Shown: positions 1 to 12,959 of the stretch, piece after piece
Numbering within the stretch: position 1 is the stretch's first letter
How the letters are laid out: each line of letters opens with the position of its first letter
Assembly (NCBI RefSeq): GCF_030704535.1
Contig: NC_081817.1
Location: forward strand, 5,586,001 to 5,650,000
Source of the DNA: Vitis vinifera
Lineage: Eukaryota; Streptophyta; Magnoliopsida; Vitales; Vitaceae
Direction: 5' to 3'
Length of the DNA: 64,000 nt
Program-made: the position numbers and the translations under genes
The notes under the pieces: model-generated
Seen by the model: only the letters and a program-made list of their open reading frames with translations
Told to the model about the DNA's origin: nothing
Database searches by the model: none

Positions 1-3000
1 ATTGTTAAGGTTTAATTTCACTCTTAAGTTAGAGGAATAGGTTAGCCAAATGGTAGCTCATGGAATAGGCCCTTAGGATATGATGTTGAATATCATAAAC
101 GATTTGACATACCACAACAATTGATTCTTAAACACAAGGATTTTTTTTTTAAATAAAAAATTGAAAATAATATAGAAAATACATTTGGTATAAGGTCATG
201 TGTACAATGAAATTCATTTTTCTTAGTGTAAGATGTATATAACTTGGTACTTTTTCTTGTACTCATTTTTAAATTGTACACTTCAACTCTTTTGTGTAAT
301 AAGTTATTTGAAAAGAAAATTTTTAATTAAAAAAAAAAAAAGGATTTTATTTTGACTTGTCTAACACCATAATTGAAGCATTCACTCGCTTGTTTCATTT
401 GTTTCAAGTGTTGTCTAATTCCTATAATCTAAAAAAGAAAATATTGTCCAATTTCAAAATTTCAGTTTTAGACTCATTTTGAGTTGATTTGTGGCTTAAA
501 AAGAAATTACTAGATTTTTTTAAAATTGAAATTTTGAAAATTGGTATAAATGGTAACTATGATATGTAGGGACACATTTGTAAATTAAAATACTTGATTC
601 AAAAACTTAGATTCCTTGAAAGAGTAAAGTTATGATAAAATGATAAATTATCATATATAGGGATATTATTTCTATTCAAACCCTAGTTTCCTTGACAAAT
701 AATAGTTTCCATACTTAACATAATGAAATAGAAACTTTAGCAATCATAAGCTAATCACACACAATCTACTTGAGATTGACAGCAACAAGAATAATATAGA
801 AGAAGCAAAGATTAGAGGAAGAAGCAGAAGTCTTAGAAGGCATATAGGTATAATCTCTATTTCTTTTTCTTTTGTTTAATTTATTTGAAATGGTATTCCT
901 CGGATTTTGTGCTTAGAGTGAATAGATTTGGAGATAAAGAGAGAAATTCAAAGAAATCATGATTTTTTTTTTCCTCCTTGGAATTGATAGAGTATGTGAA
1001 AAATTACTATTCTGTATGATGTTTTAGTAGTTCTTATTGGTAGGTTTAATCCTTATCTTGAGTCAATTAAGATTTTTCTTTTGATTCAAATATTTGCTTT
1101 TAGTACGTGCAGTTCTTTGAAACTTTTGCGGTACTAGTAAATAATTTATCAATTATTCATCAAAAATGACATCATTAATATAATAGAAAATGATAACATT
1201 ATATTCGAAGTCAATGTTTTTTATAGTTTGTATGAGTTCCAATGATAATTTTCTTCATACAAAGGAATAATGAAAATGAATTTTTTCTTTTAATGTCAAG
1301 AAGGATAAAAGCAAATAAATTCAATTTCTTTTATTTTATTTATGTGGAATGACTTTTTTGTTTTTTTTTGTTTTTCAAATATGTCGTTCCAACCAAATAG
1401 TTTAACAAAAGTTGCATAATTCAGTCTACAAGTTTAGTAAATTAGAAATCCTAACTATGTTATACCTTTAAAGTCATACCTTTGGCACTAAATGATATGA
1501 CCATTGTTTTGCACAAAGAAAAATATTCAAATAAATCCATATTATTAATTTGCATGGGGTTAATTCAAGATTTATGATTTTCATGATCATAAATTCAGAA
1601 ACTTTTAAAGACTTAACCCAAGTCTGAAGATTTGTAGAATTGACTTGAATCTTGACTTAATTTGAGTTTTAAAAGATTTGAAAAGTTCATTTGATCTTTA
1701 GTCTCGTTTCAATTTTAGAGATTTGAAGACTCAATTTGAATTTATTGGTTTAAGTTTTGGAGATTTGAGACTTGACAGAAGAATCTTAAAAGATTTGAAG
1801 ACTTTACTTCATATTTACCTTGATTTCAATATTAAAGTTTTGAAAAGTTAACTTGATTGGGTTAAGTGTTGAAAATTTGAGATTTGACTTGAATTTTGAC
1901 CTAATTTATTTTCATTTCAAACAAACCTCTATGAGTTCTTGTATCTTATATAAAAATTACTATTATTTCTTGATTTTAAAAATGGAAAGAAAGCAAAAAA
2001 GTGTATCACAAAGGATACAAAAGGATTTGTTTTTTTAAAACCATTACTTTTTCCATATGAATCTTTATGAGATCTTGTATCTCATATAAAAGTTACCATC
2101 ATTTCCTAATTTTAAAAAATAGAAAGTAGAAAGTATATATAAACAGACACAAAAGGATATGTTTTTTTTTTTAAATTTCTTTTGATATAGTTTCTAAAAT
2201 ATTTCATTTTATCAAGTTATTTCTTGCCTACCATGGAGTTTTCAAGAATTAACAATCTATGCTTAATTTCAATCCCTAAAGCATGTTGACACTCAGTGTT
2301 GTCTTTCTCATCTATCGATGCCTAGCTATCCACTCTAAGTTTCTCCTCATTTGAAGATTGCACCTTTAAAGCCATGCCAAGCTAAGGTGCCTTGAACCTC
2401 TTGTCAAGAAGCTTTCAAAAGTCTTTTAAGATGTAGACCTATACAAAGCTGCTTTTCAACTTTGTGTCTCCCAAATTGTATAACTTAAAGTTCTAAGGGT
2501 TTATAAAGATCATTCTAATAGTTATATTTTGTTCAAGTAAAAATCAAATTTTATCTTTTCATGGTTTTATTAGAAAACTTGTCTTTTGTTAGGCTTCACA
2601 TGGTGAGAGGCGTGATTATATTTATAGAAAATTTTATGTTGTTGGTTCTTTATTTGATCGATGTGGCAAATTGGAAAAAGTTCAATTTTATCCTTTCAAA
2701 TTGTTTGTTTCAACATAATCAAATTATTAGGCATTTATCTTGGTTTATACACTACAAAGCTAATAGGCTCATGGATTAGTTTTACAACAAAGGAAAGAAA
2801 CATAATATACACTTATCCACTGCATGGCCTTATGACATGTAAGATAGATTTTAAAGTAAGAGAGGATGTCAGAATAACATTCCTTCGGGCAAAAACAATG
2901 GAAGTGTACCGTCAGCCAATTTGGTTTTGACTTCCAAGACACGGGTATATGTGGTGAAATGGTTTGCAAAGTGAGTCATATGATTGGAATCACCCTAGTA

Positions 3001-3149
3001 TATAACACAGGGGCCGGAAAAACATTCATTCAAGGCACTTAGAGCATGAGATAACGGATATATGCCTGAGGGTGCCAAGGAACATGGGGCACTCAATTTG
3101 TCTAATCAGGTGAAAGGATTTTCGAGTTTTTCAATTTCTTCTTTATTAA
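1..3149. other. AT-rich intergenic DNA without a supported gene
   Basis: Reading frames here are short and many lack an ATG. From 1610 to 1890 there are many loosely repeated GATTTGA/ACTTGA words, suggesting an old degenerate array. I found no plant gene family in this stretch. Confidence 0.6.
1915..2178. repeat. Imperfect tandem duplication, about 136-bp spacing
   Basis: The block from about 1915 to 2040 is followed by a diverged copy from about 2051 to 2178. Both carry a TATGAG..TCTTGTATCT start, a TTTTAAAAAATRGAAAG middle and an ACAAAAGGAT end followed by a T run. No coding capacity is evident. Confidence 0.6.
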
Positions 3150-3460
3150 ACATCCCCGCTTTTGAGCTATTAGGTTTTGGGTTTCCCTGGTAAGAAGGTT
3201 CACAATGAGCCATATGGATCTGGCCACCTTGTTGTCCATATGTTCCACCTCTATGGTTGCTACTTGTACAAAGGGACTGAAGCTTTCAACAAGTTTCTTT
3301 TGTATGTTTCTTGCAATAATTGCACCACAAGCCATCTTTATTATTGGGTGGTTTAAGTCCTTTAGTTCTCACAAGATCTGGGCTACCTCCATTATTGTTA
3401 TTCAACAAGTCACCACTGGGTTTTGCCGGAACAGGAGCTGACCATTCAAGGATGCAGTGC
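3150..3460 (-). pseudogene. Ty1/copia gag remnant with decayed zinc knuckle
   Basis: The minus strand encodes a spacer then DGLWCNYCKK and HTKETC, matching the zinc-knuckle part of plant copia gag proteins. The following codon, a tryptophan in the usual family pattern, is TGA here, so the frame is broken. Recognisable signal stops near 3180. No LTRs or pol domain were identified, and the flanking 2.3-3.1 kb is too degraded to classify. Confidence 0.6.
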
Positions 3461-3959
3461 CAAGCATGACTATCCTTCGTCCTTCTTCAGCTCATATTAT
3501 GCACATATAATTTATAATATATATTAGCTTGATTGACTATTTAATTTAATATTAATTATATTTTTTTATTCTTAAGGGTTTTTAGATGCCTGTCATTTAT
3601 TTGGAATTACTATATTTGGATTATTTTTCATGTTAAGTTAGCCTAGTATGACAAATGATTGACAAACCCTAGAACCCCAGGATGTGAGTCTGGTGATTTG
3701 GCATACTTGAAGTGAAGAAAAGTGAACTTGGGTCAAAGCAATGAGAAAAGGCAGGAAAATGATGCACGTAGCCAACCCTCAATAGATAGAATTTAATGAT
3801 TTGGTTGTTGTGAATGAACAAGTTTCTCTAATCTTGTAAAATTTTCAAATGTGGTCATAGTTCCCAAATGATCCACATTGAACTTTAAGGCGTGTCTGAC
3901 TGTTGTATGTTGTTTTCTCAGAAGGCGAGCAGTAAAGATTTTCCTTCTTGGAGGCCAAA

Positions 3960-6289
3960 ATGGAATCTACTCGGACTATCTTATCTTCTGAACTCAAATT
4001 TCCTTGTTTTAAGGGTTTGCACTGCAGAGACTTGAATGAAGTAGCAACCAAATCTTTTCTGAGGGTTAAGAAAGATAATGTGCAAGTATCTAAACATCAA
4101 GCCGGAAAATCCTTTGTTTCTAGCCTTTTAGTGCCTGCACAGTCTGAAGGCTTGTCTAAGGGAAAGAAACAGCTGGAAGTGGCTAATGGAAATGAAATTG
4201 TGAGGACATTGTTGATTGACAACTATGATAGTTACACCTACAATGTTTACCAAGAGTTGTCCATCGTTAATGGGGGTAAGTTCTCTCTCTTTCCTTGTTG
4301 CTAATTACTTACATTACTATTGTTATTTATTTTATATATTCTACTTCATGATCCTGCAATCCATGGACTTTTACTTGAAACTGGATTGTTAGCGACTATA
4401 CCATAAGTTAGTAGTTATACATAACCGACATGAGTCATGTTACCAAGCCGAAGAAGTTATTGTTTGAAATTTTATTCCAATTAAAACTATCTTTCAATTG
4501 TGTCCATATCCGGTATAATTAATAAAATTCTGTATTCCGACGGTAAAGAAAACCACTGAAAATTTTTGAAGCATGAATGAAGGATAAGACTCAAATAGTT
4601 TAAATGGTTAAAAGGGGATTCATGTACCTGTTGGACTTCGGGTTTGTTAAGTTGAAGTTAAATTTATACACATGGCAAATTTTCACAAATTGAGGAGCAT
4701 TTATGTTGTGAGTGTATTTGGCTAGTAATTCCTTCATTACAAAAAGTATAAAGCCTTCAGTAAGATTGAATATGATGTGATCATTTTGTTGTGCTTAAGA
4801 CATTGGAATCATTTCCCATTCTTAGGATCCCACAAGCATCTTGTTTCTTCTATACTTCTGCAAGTACAATATTGGGTGGATATGGTTCTCTTATGGTCTT
4901 CTTCTACTCTCTTTGTGGGTTAGTGCCTATAAAAGTTGAGCCCTGCTAGAGCTTTTTACCTGACGGAACAAAGAACTTATCCAAGTACTCTGGATTAAGA
5001 AAGTTGCTATGCTTTACAAGCTACCTTTTTGTTAAAGTTTGTCATTTGGACAGCACACTATGTGGAGTAACCGGATTTAGGCAGAAGATAGAAGTTCAAA
5101 ATCATATGCATCTGTATTCAATTAATTTTATTCAGTTACACTAGATAACTCTATTTTCAATTGAGTCAGTTCAGCTTAAATCTGCAATCTTCAGCTTTAA
5201 GGAGATCATGGGTAAGTACCATTATCCATAGTTGATGACTAGGGTTTTGCTTTTGCAGTGCCTCCAGTGGTGGTGTATAATGATGATTTGACATGGGAAG
5301 AGGTTTATCACTACTTATATGAAGAAAAAGCCTTTGATAACGTTGTTATTTCTCCTGGACCTGGAACTCCATCACGTCCGGAAGATATAGGTGAGAATTC
5401 AATGAACTCTGTAATTTTACTTGGTTAAAAGATCATAATTACATTGTAGTAATCATTTCAATCTTACAGGAATATGCCTTCGGCTGCTGCGTGAGTGCAA
5501 GGACATCCCTATTTTGGGTGTTTGCCTTGGCTATGAGGTATTTTTTTCACATGGCTTTGCAGGATAGATGTTTATTAACTTTGTATCTCGTATCCAACCT
5601 ATCGCTTATATACATGTATTTATGCATCTAACCACATGTTTTTCTTGAAACCGGTTGGCTATGCTGCTGGCTTAATTGGAACTGTTTGGCCATCATTTGT
5701 CGAATTTTTTTTTTCCCTTTTTGCTATTTCTCTTCACATTTATGTTAATCATATCATAGTTTTTATTTACTTGTGAGGCAAGGGGAAAGGAAACTGACAC
5801 TATGCTCAATCAATAATAGGATTTCTGCCCATACAAACTGATATGTGAAGTATATTTCCTTTTGTTAAGTTAATTTGAGCTTTTGTTATGTTGCTGTCTG
5901 AACATATGCTCCCTCTCTCTCTCTCTCTCTCTTCTAAATATAGGTCGAGAATAGTGTGGACAATTTTAAAGAGTAGAAATTTGAGCTTTCTTTAGTGAGA
6001 CATAGTGGTACTTTCTACTCAAATATTACGAGCCAGTATTACTTATTTGCCTACAGGTTTGATGAATTCAAGGCTTCAAATATTTATTTCCCTTTGCAAT
6101 TTTCTCCCGTTGTTAGCAATGTAAGAATCTTGTGATTGTACCTCTGTACTAAAAATAATGCAGGATTTCTATTGCAGTCACTGATTGATTTTGTAAGGTT
6201 ACTGTCAAGTCTTAAGGATCTTCATTGAAAAGAAAAGTTAATTGGGAATATGTATTTAAAACTCAAGATTGTTTAGTCCTGCAGTGAGG

Positions 6290-6332
<43 letters not shown>

Positions 6333-9300
6333 CTAATGCCTTATGATTTGGCAGGCTCTGGGACATGTGCACGGCGCTGAAATTGTTCATGCACCTGAAC
6401 CAATCCATGGACGCTTGAGGTATACCCAATTACAATTGCAAGGTTTTCTAGTTTGCTTTCAAACCATTCACAGATACTAAAGAAAAATATTGAAGTGAAC
6501 TTAGAGAGCCTGTGAAACTGATCCAAACTACTTAGAAAGGCTGAGCTGAGGCCAAACCAGGCATGAGTTGAGCTTGAATGATGCTAAAGCCAAGCAAGCT
6601 GATTTCAGATGCCACACATGAGTCATTTGCTTCGTGGCCGGGATTCTACACCTATTAACATAAATTTTCCTTGTGCCTTGCAGCGAACTTGAGCATAATG
6701 GGTGCAGTCTATTTGATGATATACCTTCTGGGCCTAATTCGGGATTCAAGGTTAGTCTGTCTTCATTAACATGAGAGTTTGAATCTACTAATGTCCTTAT
6801 TTTATAAATTCCTTTTTAATGGCAAGCTCTTTAGTATAATATACTAGTAGGAACTAATATCTTTTAGTTTATAGTCCAATCACTCATAGGTAGGATTACT
6901 GAGAGTTTCCGACATTTTATTCTGCCTGCTGTATATGATTTCTATCAAGTATTTGCGTGACAGGATCCATTATAATAGTACATGTCCTATGTTATGGAAG
7001 TGTGGCTGTTTCTTTAGAACAAATTAAAATGTAAATCATTTGACACCATTATTGTAGAAGATGCAAAAAAATATATTGGTTATTTTTATTGCAAGTCATT
7101 TTAAACAAACCAAACTGACAAAAACACAAAGAATAACTAAGTCAGAACTAAAACCAGGCTAACAATGGGCATGCTTTTTGGTTAGGAAGCAGCTGCACGA
7201 AACAAGCACATTATTCATCACCCACAAGCACTGAATTGCATGTTAGGGACCGAATCCACTCTTAGTAAAGTGGGAGTGCCTGGTGTTTTCCAGGCTATTT
7301 TTCAGAAATACATCCTAAAAATGGAAAAATGAAAAAGAAATCCAGACAAAGCTAAATGATAGGAGAAAAAAAAAAGAGAAAGAAAAAACTCTTGATATAT
7401 TGCAAGATTTCGGCGTGACAAACTTGGATTCTATCTGGCTGCTAGAATTGAAGTTGTCATCTCTTTTGGAATTCCCAAACCATGAAATACATATGGCATC
7501 ACGCTTTAACCCTTCTTTGATGTGGCAAATTTCAGGTGGTTCGATATCATTCCCTTGTTATAGATGCCAAAACACTTTCGCAGGAACTCGTACCTATAGC
7601 ATGGACATCTTCCAGTGACGCACTTTCTTATCTTGAGATCCAGAAGTCTGGTGAGAGTCCTGATGCTTACGAAAGTCAGATGGGGCAAAAGCGTGGAAAT
7701 TCATCACCTTCCAGCCATTCAGAGAAAATTCAGAATGGGAAAATCCTCATGGGTATAATGCACTGCACGAGACCTCATTATGGGGTTCAGTTTCACCCTG
7801 AGAGCATTGGAACCGCTTATGGAAGGAAAATATTCAAGAACTTCAGAGAGATTACCCAGGATTATTGGCTGAGAAAGATATTATTCTCAAACGAGAGAAG
7901 GGTCAGTTCATTATAATTTTAAAGTTGGAAATATTTTAGGAAATATCAAGGCATCATTGTGGCTCCCTGAATCCTTTTCTTTACTGACAATGATTCAAGT
8001 TAAAATGCTTGTAATTTGGTGCTTATGTCTTTGGAAGAGATATGTTATTTGACACACCTGAAAAGGTAGTGACAGGATTCATTTTTGGCATTCCATGAAC
8101 CTCCAAAAGTGAAACTGTTGGTGGATGTCTTGGTTCACCTCCTGCACTGGCAGGCCCCTAATATTGGGGATCATGACCTGTAACTTACACTGGTTTTTTT
8201 TTTTTTTTTCATGTTTTGAAATGCATAGGCATGGTTGTTCTTTCTCCTGTGCCAGACGATTTATTTAGTATTATGCAGGAACCTCGTTCGATTCGACTGT
8301 TTAAAGACCTTCTCGGCCATAGACGGCTAGTACATAACGCAGGAGAAAGGAGGTCCTCTAGTTTTCCCAGTTTACTAAATCTGTCACTCCCAAGCTCTGA
8401 TGTTAAATTTCTGAACTTGGAATGGAGGAAATTCAATGGCTTGGCTGGACAAGTTGGTGGATCAAGAAATATATTTTGCGAACTATTTGGAGGCAATAAT
8501 GCTGAGTACACCTTTTGGCTGGACAGTGCTTCAACAGAGGTTTGTTTGTTGCTTAAGGATGTCTGCTTACAGAAAATTTTCAATTTAAACCCTAATTGAC
8601 TGCATTTCATACTTTGATTGGTAGCGATGCCCTTCTTAAGACAAAGTACACAGAATCTTTTCTTTTACAGTGACTGCATTTCATACTTTGATTTGCAGCT
8701 ATGCCCTTCTTAAGACAAAGTACACAGAATCTTTTCTTTTACAGATTCTTTTGTAGGGTTTATGCACATATGTTAACTTGAAAGGCAAATTTGAGGGGAT
8801 TTATTTTCGGCATAATGTTGGAAAATCTATGGCAAAGAACTAGGTTCTCTATTTAAATTCCCACACTTCAATTTTCCTCACAATAGTTGATAAGACCATG
8901 ATTCAAAAACTTACATATTAACACCAACAAACACACACATTAAATGCACGCTTGCAACCACACCATTGGAAATTTTTGTTATGAGACTTCTACCATATTC
9001 AAGCAAATCTCAATAGATGGTAAATTGAGGAGAATCAAAGATTTTGTGTGAAGAGGTTAGGAAGATTTAAAATAGGTGGTCACTGCTGCACCACCTTTTA
9101 CGTGTTGCCTAACGACTTAGGAAGGGATGATTTTGAACATCTTTTCACTATTTTAGTTGTAACTTAGACAACAATATGGTCTTGTTGCTAAAATTTTGGT
9201 AATGTTCATGGTACTTTTGTTTTATCAGTGAAGATTCTCTTGTTGGTCTAACACCCCTTTTATCCATGTTTAGAGAGGGCGTTTTTCGTTTATGGGAGCT

Positions 9301-12159
9301 AAAGGTGGATCTCTTTGGAAGCAATTCACCTTCAGACTGTCCCATAAAAGGTTTGAATATTTCAATTTAGTTTCCATAATGGCTATATCATTGAGATTTG
9401 ATCTGATGCCTTATATCTATTTACATAGTTTTTTATGCATCTATAAGGCCATTGTGTTACTTTTAAAAGTGATACATCGGTGTCCCTCTTTTGTCAGTGA
9501 TACAGCTTCTGAAGGGGGAGGTCATCTATCTATTGAAGATTCTCAGGGCTCCATCACAAACACATTTCTGGAAGGTGGTTTCCTAGAGTTTCTGAACAAG
9601 GTATATGATGCTTTTTTTGTTGCCATAAATGATACACTCTCTACATACTGAAAGACAAGTACATCACATTAATCTATTGCTGTGCTTTAATCCTCTTTTT
9701 TTTCAACTAGAGCTGGTTGTTTATGCGATATAACTCTTGAACCTCATACGAGATATTTCTTGTTTCTTGATCTGTATATCAGGAGCTTCTATCAATTCGG
9801 TATGATAAAAGAGATTATGAGGGACTACCATTTGCCTTTCATGGTGGATATGTTGGTTATCTTGGGTAAGTGTTTAGCTTTCTTGAAAGTGAAATCTCCC
9901 AATGAATTTTTGTTTCTTACTTACCTTGGTTATATTGATGAAATCAATGACCATACCCTCAGAGATATTCCTCTCCATCTCTCTCCAAAACCCAAATGCA
10001 CCTAACCAAAAAAAAAAATAGGGGGCAGCTATCAAGAGAATCTGCCATGCTAAGAACTTTGGTTTCTGGAAAAACCCATGTCACACCTCTATGGAAAAAA
10101 TCATGATGCATCCTCTCCCCTTTTGACTGCCATTGAAGGAGTTAAAGCCCACATATCTGTTACTCTGAAAATTTTTACACACTCTTGTTGTTTAGAGCTG
10201 CAAAATAAGGAAATCAGTGAAGAGAAGATACATATTGTGCTTGGTACTGAACTAGGAATTGAAACAGACCAATATATGAGAATAATCCATCTTTTTCTAT
10301 GAAGTGTGTGCGTGCGTGCGTGCATGTGTCAGGTTTTTTCATTTCCATGCCACACCTTTCCTCAACTTTTCCTATAAAGGCTAATGTTTGTCCTGAAATG
10401 CAGGTATGACCTGAAAGTTGAATGTGGTGCTGCATTTAACCGGCACAAATCAAAGACTCCAGATGCTTGTTTTTTCTTTGCAGACAATATTGTGGTGATT
10501 GATCATCATTATGATGATGTTTATATTCTGTCCTTACATGAAGGAAGCACAGCCACACCAGCATGGTTAGATGAAACAGAGAAGAGGCTTTTAGGCCTAA
10601 AAGCTTCTGATACAAACAAGTCTGAGGTGTCTATGTCACTGACTGCCACACTATCCCCATCTGAAGCAGGCTTTCTGGCTGACAAATCCATGGAGCAATA
10701 CATGAAAGATGTGAAGCAGTGTCTTCAATTCATCAAAGATGGAGAAAGTTATGAGTTGTGTCTTACAAGTCAGCTAAGAAAGAGAATTGGGGAAATGGAT
10801 TTGCTCGACTTTTACCTACACCTCAGAGAAAAGAATCCTGCACCATTTGCTGCCTGGCTTAATTTCCCAAAGGAAAAGCTCTGCATCTGCTCTTCTTCTC
10901 CAGAAAGGTTCCTAAAGCTGGATGAAAATGGGATGCTGGAAGCAAAGCCCATCAAGGGAACTGTGCCGCGTGGTTCCGCAAAGGAGGCAGATGAACAACT
11001 GAAACAGAAACTACAATGCAGGTATGGGTTGAATTTCTTTAGTTTTCTTCTTTCAGTATTCTTTTACACCAATTTATACCCAGTCTCACATAATGCACGG
11101 AACTCACACGGCAATGTGCAGAAATTGAAGAACAGTAATAACATAGATGCAAAAGTTGCTACAGTATGTCAGGATCTGTTCCCACAAGCTTAAGGTTATA
11201 TTTGGTTTCAAAAAATTAAAAGGAAAGAGAAAGAAAATGTTAAGATTCTTCTTATGTCTAAGTTATCTTATAATATATATATATATATATATATAAACTC
11301 TAATATAATTTATACATTTTCAAATTATTTAAAATTTATATTATTGATTTAAAATAAATAAAATAAATTTAAAATATCATATAAAATTAATTTATTAATT
11401 TTAAATTTATTTTTTATTTTTTATCAATTTTTTTTTACATTTTCTTTCCTTTGTATTTTTACTCAAATTTTCGGTGACAAACATAGCCTAAGACTATGTT
11501 TGAGTGTCATTAACAATGATACATAATCTAGCTATTTTTTGGTGTACGTGCAATACAATTTTGTTATGATTTTTGCATGCATTGTTTGTAAACTAACACG
11601 TACGCTCTTTAATTATCTGAACAGTGAAAAGGATCAGGCTGAAAATTTGATGATTGTTGATCTGCTGAGGAATAATCTGGGTCGTGTCTGCGAGGTGGGT
11701 TCTGTGCATGTACCCCTTCTCATGGATGTGGAGTCGTATACAACTGTTCACACAATGGTGAGCACAATTCGTGGGAAGAAGGACTCCACTATGAGCCCTG
11801 TGGATTGTGTGAGAGCTGCATTCCCTGGCGGTTCTATGACTGGTGCACCAAAGTTGAGATCAATGGAGCTTCTTGATTCCATTGAGAGCAGTTCCCGAGG
11901 TATCTACTCTGGCTCCATCGGGTTTTTCTCATACAACCAGACATTTGATCTCAACATCGTGATAAGAACAGTGGTGATACACGAGGGTGAAGCTTCAGTG
12001 GGAGCAGGAGGAGCTATTATTGCTCTGTCGGATCCTGCAGGCGAGCACGAAGAGATGATCCTGAAGACTCGTGCCCCAGTAAATGCTGTTGCCAGCTATC
12101 AGAAGGGAGCAGCATCAAATGAGAAGAACAGTGACAGTGAGCTACAATCTGAGGAATAA
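3960..12159 (+). CDS. ADCS: Aminodeoxychorismate synthase, plastidic (bifunctional PabA-PabB fusion)
   Basis: Converts chorismate and glutamine to 4-amino-4-deoxychorismate, the first step of the p-aminobenzoate branch of folate synthesis, in plastids. Coding exons inferred from GT-AG sites and phase: 3960-4275, 5259-5390, 5470-5537, 6355-6419, 6684-6750, 7536-7905, 8229-8539, 9274-9350, 9498-9600, 9783-9865, 10404-11021, 11625-12159, giving 914 aa, close to the known plant enzyme. The start is the ATG at 3960; the first 80 residues resemble a transit peptide. A glutamine amidotransferase domain follows (about 81-320) with Cys168 and the FHPES His303/Glu305, then a chorismate-binding domain (about 440-900) with PIKGT (Lys715), GGSMTGAPK and GAGGAI. 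Odd points: CLGYE where the family has CLGHQ, RNN where it has RND, and an awkward exon 6/7 junction. Family assignment is very secure; whether the product is active is not. Confidence 0.93.
6290..6330. repeat. (CT)n microsatellite in ADCS intron 3
   Basis: A CT dinucleotide run of about 40 bases sits just upstream of the exon 4 acceptor (AG at 6353-6354), so it lengthens the pyrimidine tract there. A shorter CT run is at about 5912-5932 in the same intron. Confidence 0.9.
8597..8744 (+). repeat. 74-bp tandem duplication inside ADCS intron 7
   Basis: Two adjacent copies, 8597-8670 and 8671-8744, are nearly identical. Each ends in a pyrimidine run followed by TTTACAG, which looks like a splice acceptor. 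The few differences include GGTAGCGATG against TGCAGCTATG. The true acceptor I use for the next exon is at 9273. Confidence 0.85.
11204..11488. mobile_element. Tourist-like MITE in ADCS intron 11
   Basis: An AT-rich block of about 285 bp is bounded by imperfect terminal inverted repeats (GGTTATATTTGG on the left, CAAACATAGCC on the right) and flanked on both sides by TAA, the 3-bp target duplication typical of PIF/Harbinger elements. It includes a (TA)n run near 11272-11296. A diverged relative lies at about 16077-16351. Confidence 0.6.
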
Positions 12160-12228
12160 TGTTGTATTTGCTTCCTTGGGTTATCATCTGGCTTTAGTCC
12201 TTTGCAGCTGAGCTGCTAATGGATGTAG

Positions 12229-12234
12229 AATAAA
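12229..12234 (+). promoter_or_regulatory. Candidate polyadenylation signal of ADCS
   Basis: A canonical AATAAA lies 70 bases after the ADCS stop codon, a suitable distance for a plant near-upstream polyadenylation element. The transcript end itself is not visible in sequence. Confidence 0.5.
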
Positions 12235-12399
12235 GCCAAACCCAAATCCAACAATTTTCCTCTATTTTGTAGAATTGATTTGAATGAAGAACAATATTGT
12301 ACTTGGAAATCCTGTCGAGCAGCTTCCCATATTTAGTTTTTAAGTTTGTGTCAAGCCTGCGTGCATTTTGTGTCCAACCTTCATACACATGAATTGCCT

Positions 12400-12959
12400 T
12401 ATAGGATGCAGAAGTTAGGAAATAAATTTCCCAAGGCTAGGATTGAAGGCTCTACCATGAAATTTTAGATTGCATTCGATTTGAAAAACAATTTTTAGTT
12501 TTTTTTTTTTTAAAAAAAATTAATTTTTTTTTCTTGAAAATCTAATTAGTTAAGAATAGAAGAGTATTTTTAAAAAATAAAATTGAGAAATTTTATTTGG
12601 TATTGAATTTTTTTATATGAAAATAATGAAAAAATCAAATTGCATTTGTGGACTATTCTTTTTTCTTTTTTTTTTGCTTTTTCTTTCATCTATTTGTTAT
12701 TTTAGTAGTATAATAAAAAAAATTAGCATGTGCATGCCTAACGAATGAATTGATCATGTGCATATTTTGATTCACTACTATGAATTACTTTTTAATACAA
12801 AAGTTGTCCATTTCACGATAATCCATAGTTTAATAAATAAGATATAAAAATTTATATAATCAAAACCGATAATAATATTTTGAATATAATATTTGATTTC
12901 GGATATAAGAAAAATTCATATCTAATTTTTGTCATTCAACTTGTTTGAGTCATGCCAGT
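12400..12959. other. Intergenic, no gene seen
   Basis: Poly-A/T rich sequence after the ADCS 3' end. No frame of note and no recognised repeat boundary. Confidence 0.5.

Noticed and set aside
3948..3959. Longer ADCS start at 3948
   Set aside because: The codon there is TTG; the first ATG in this frame is at 3960.
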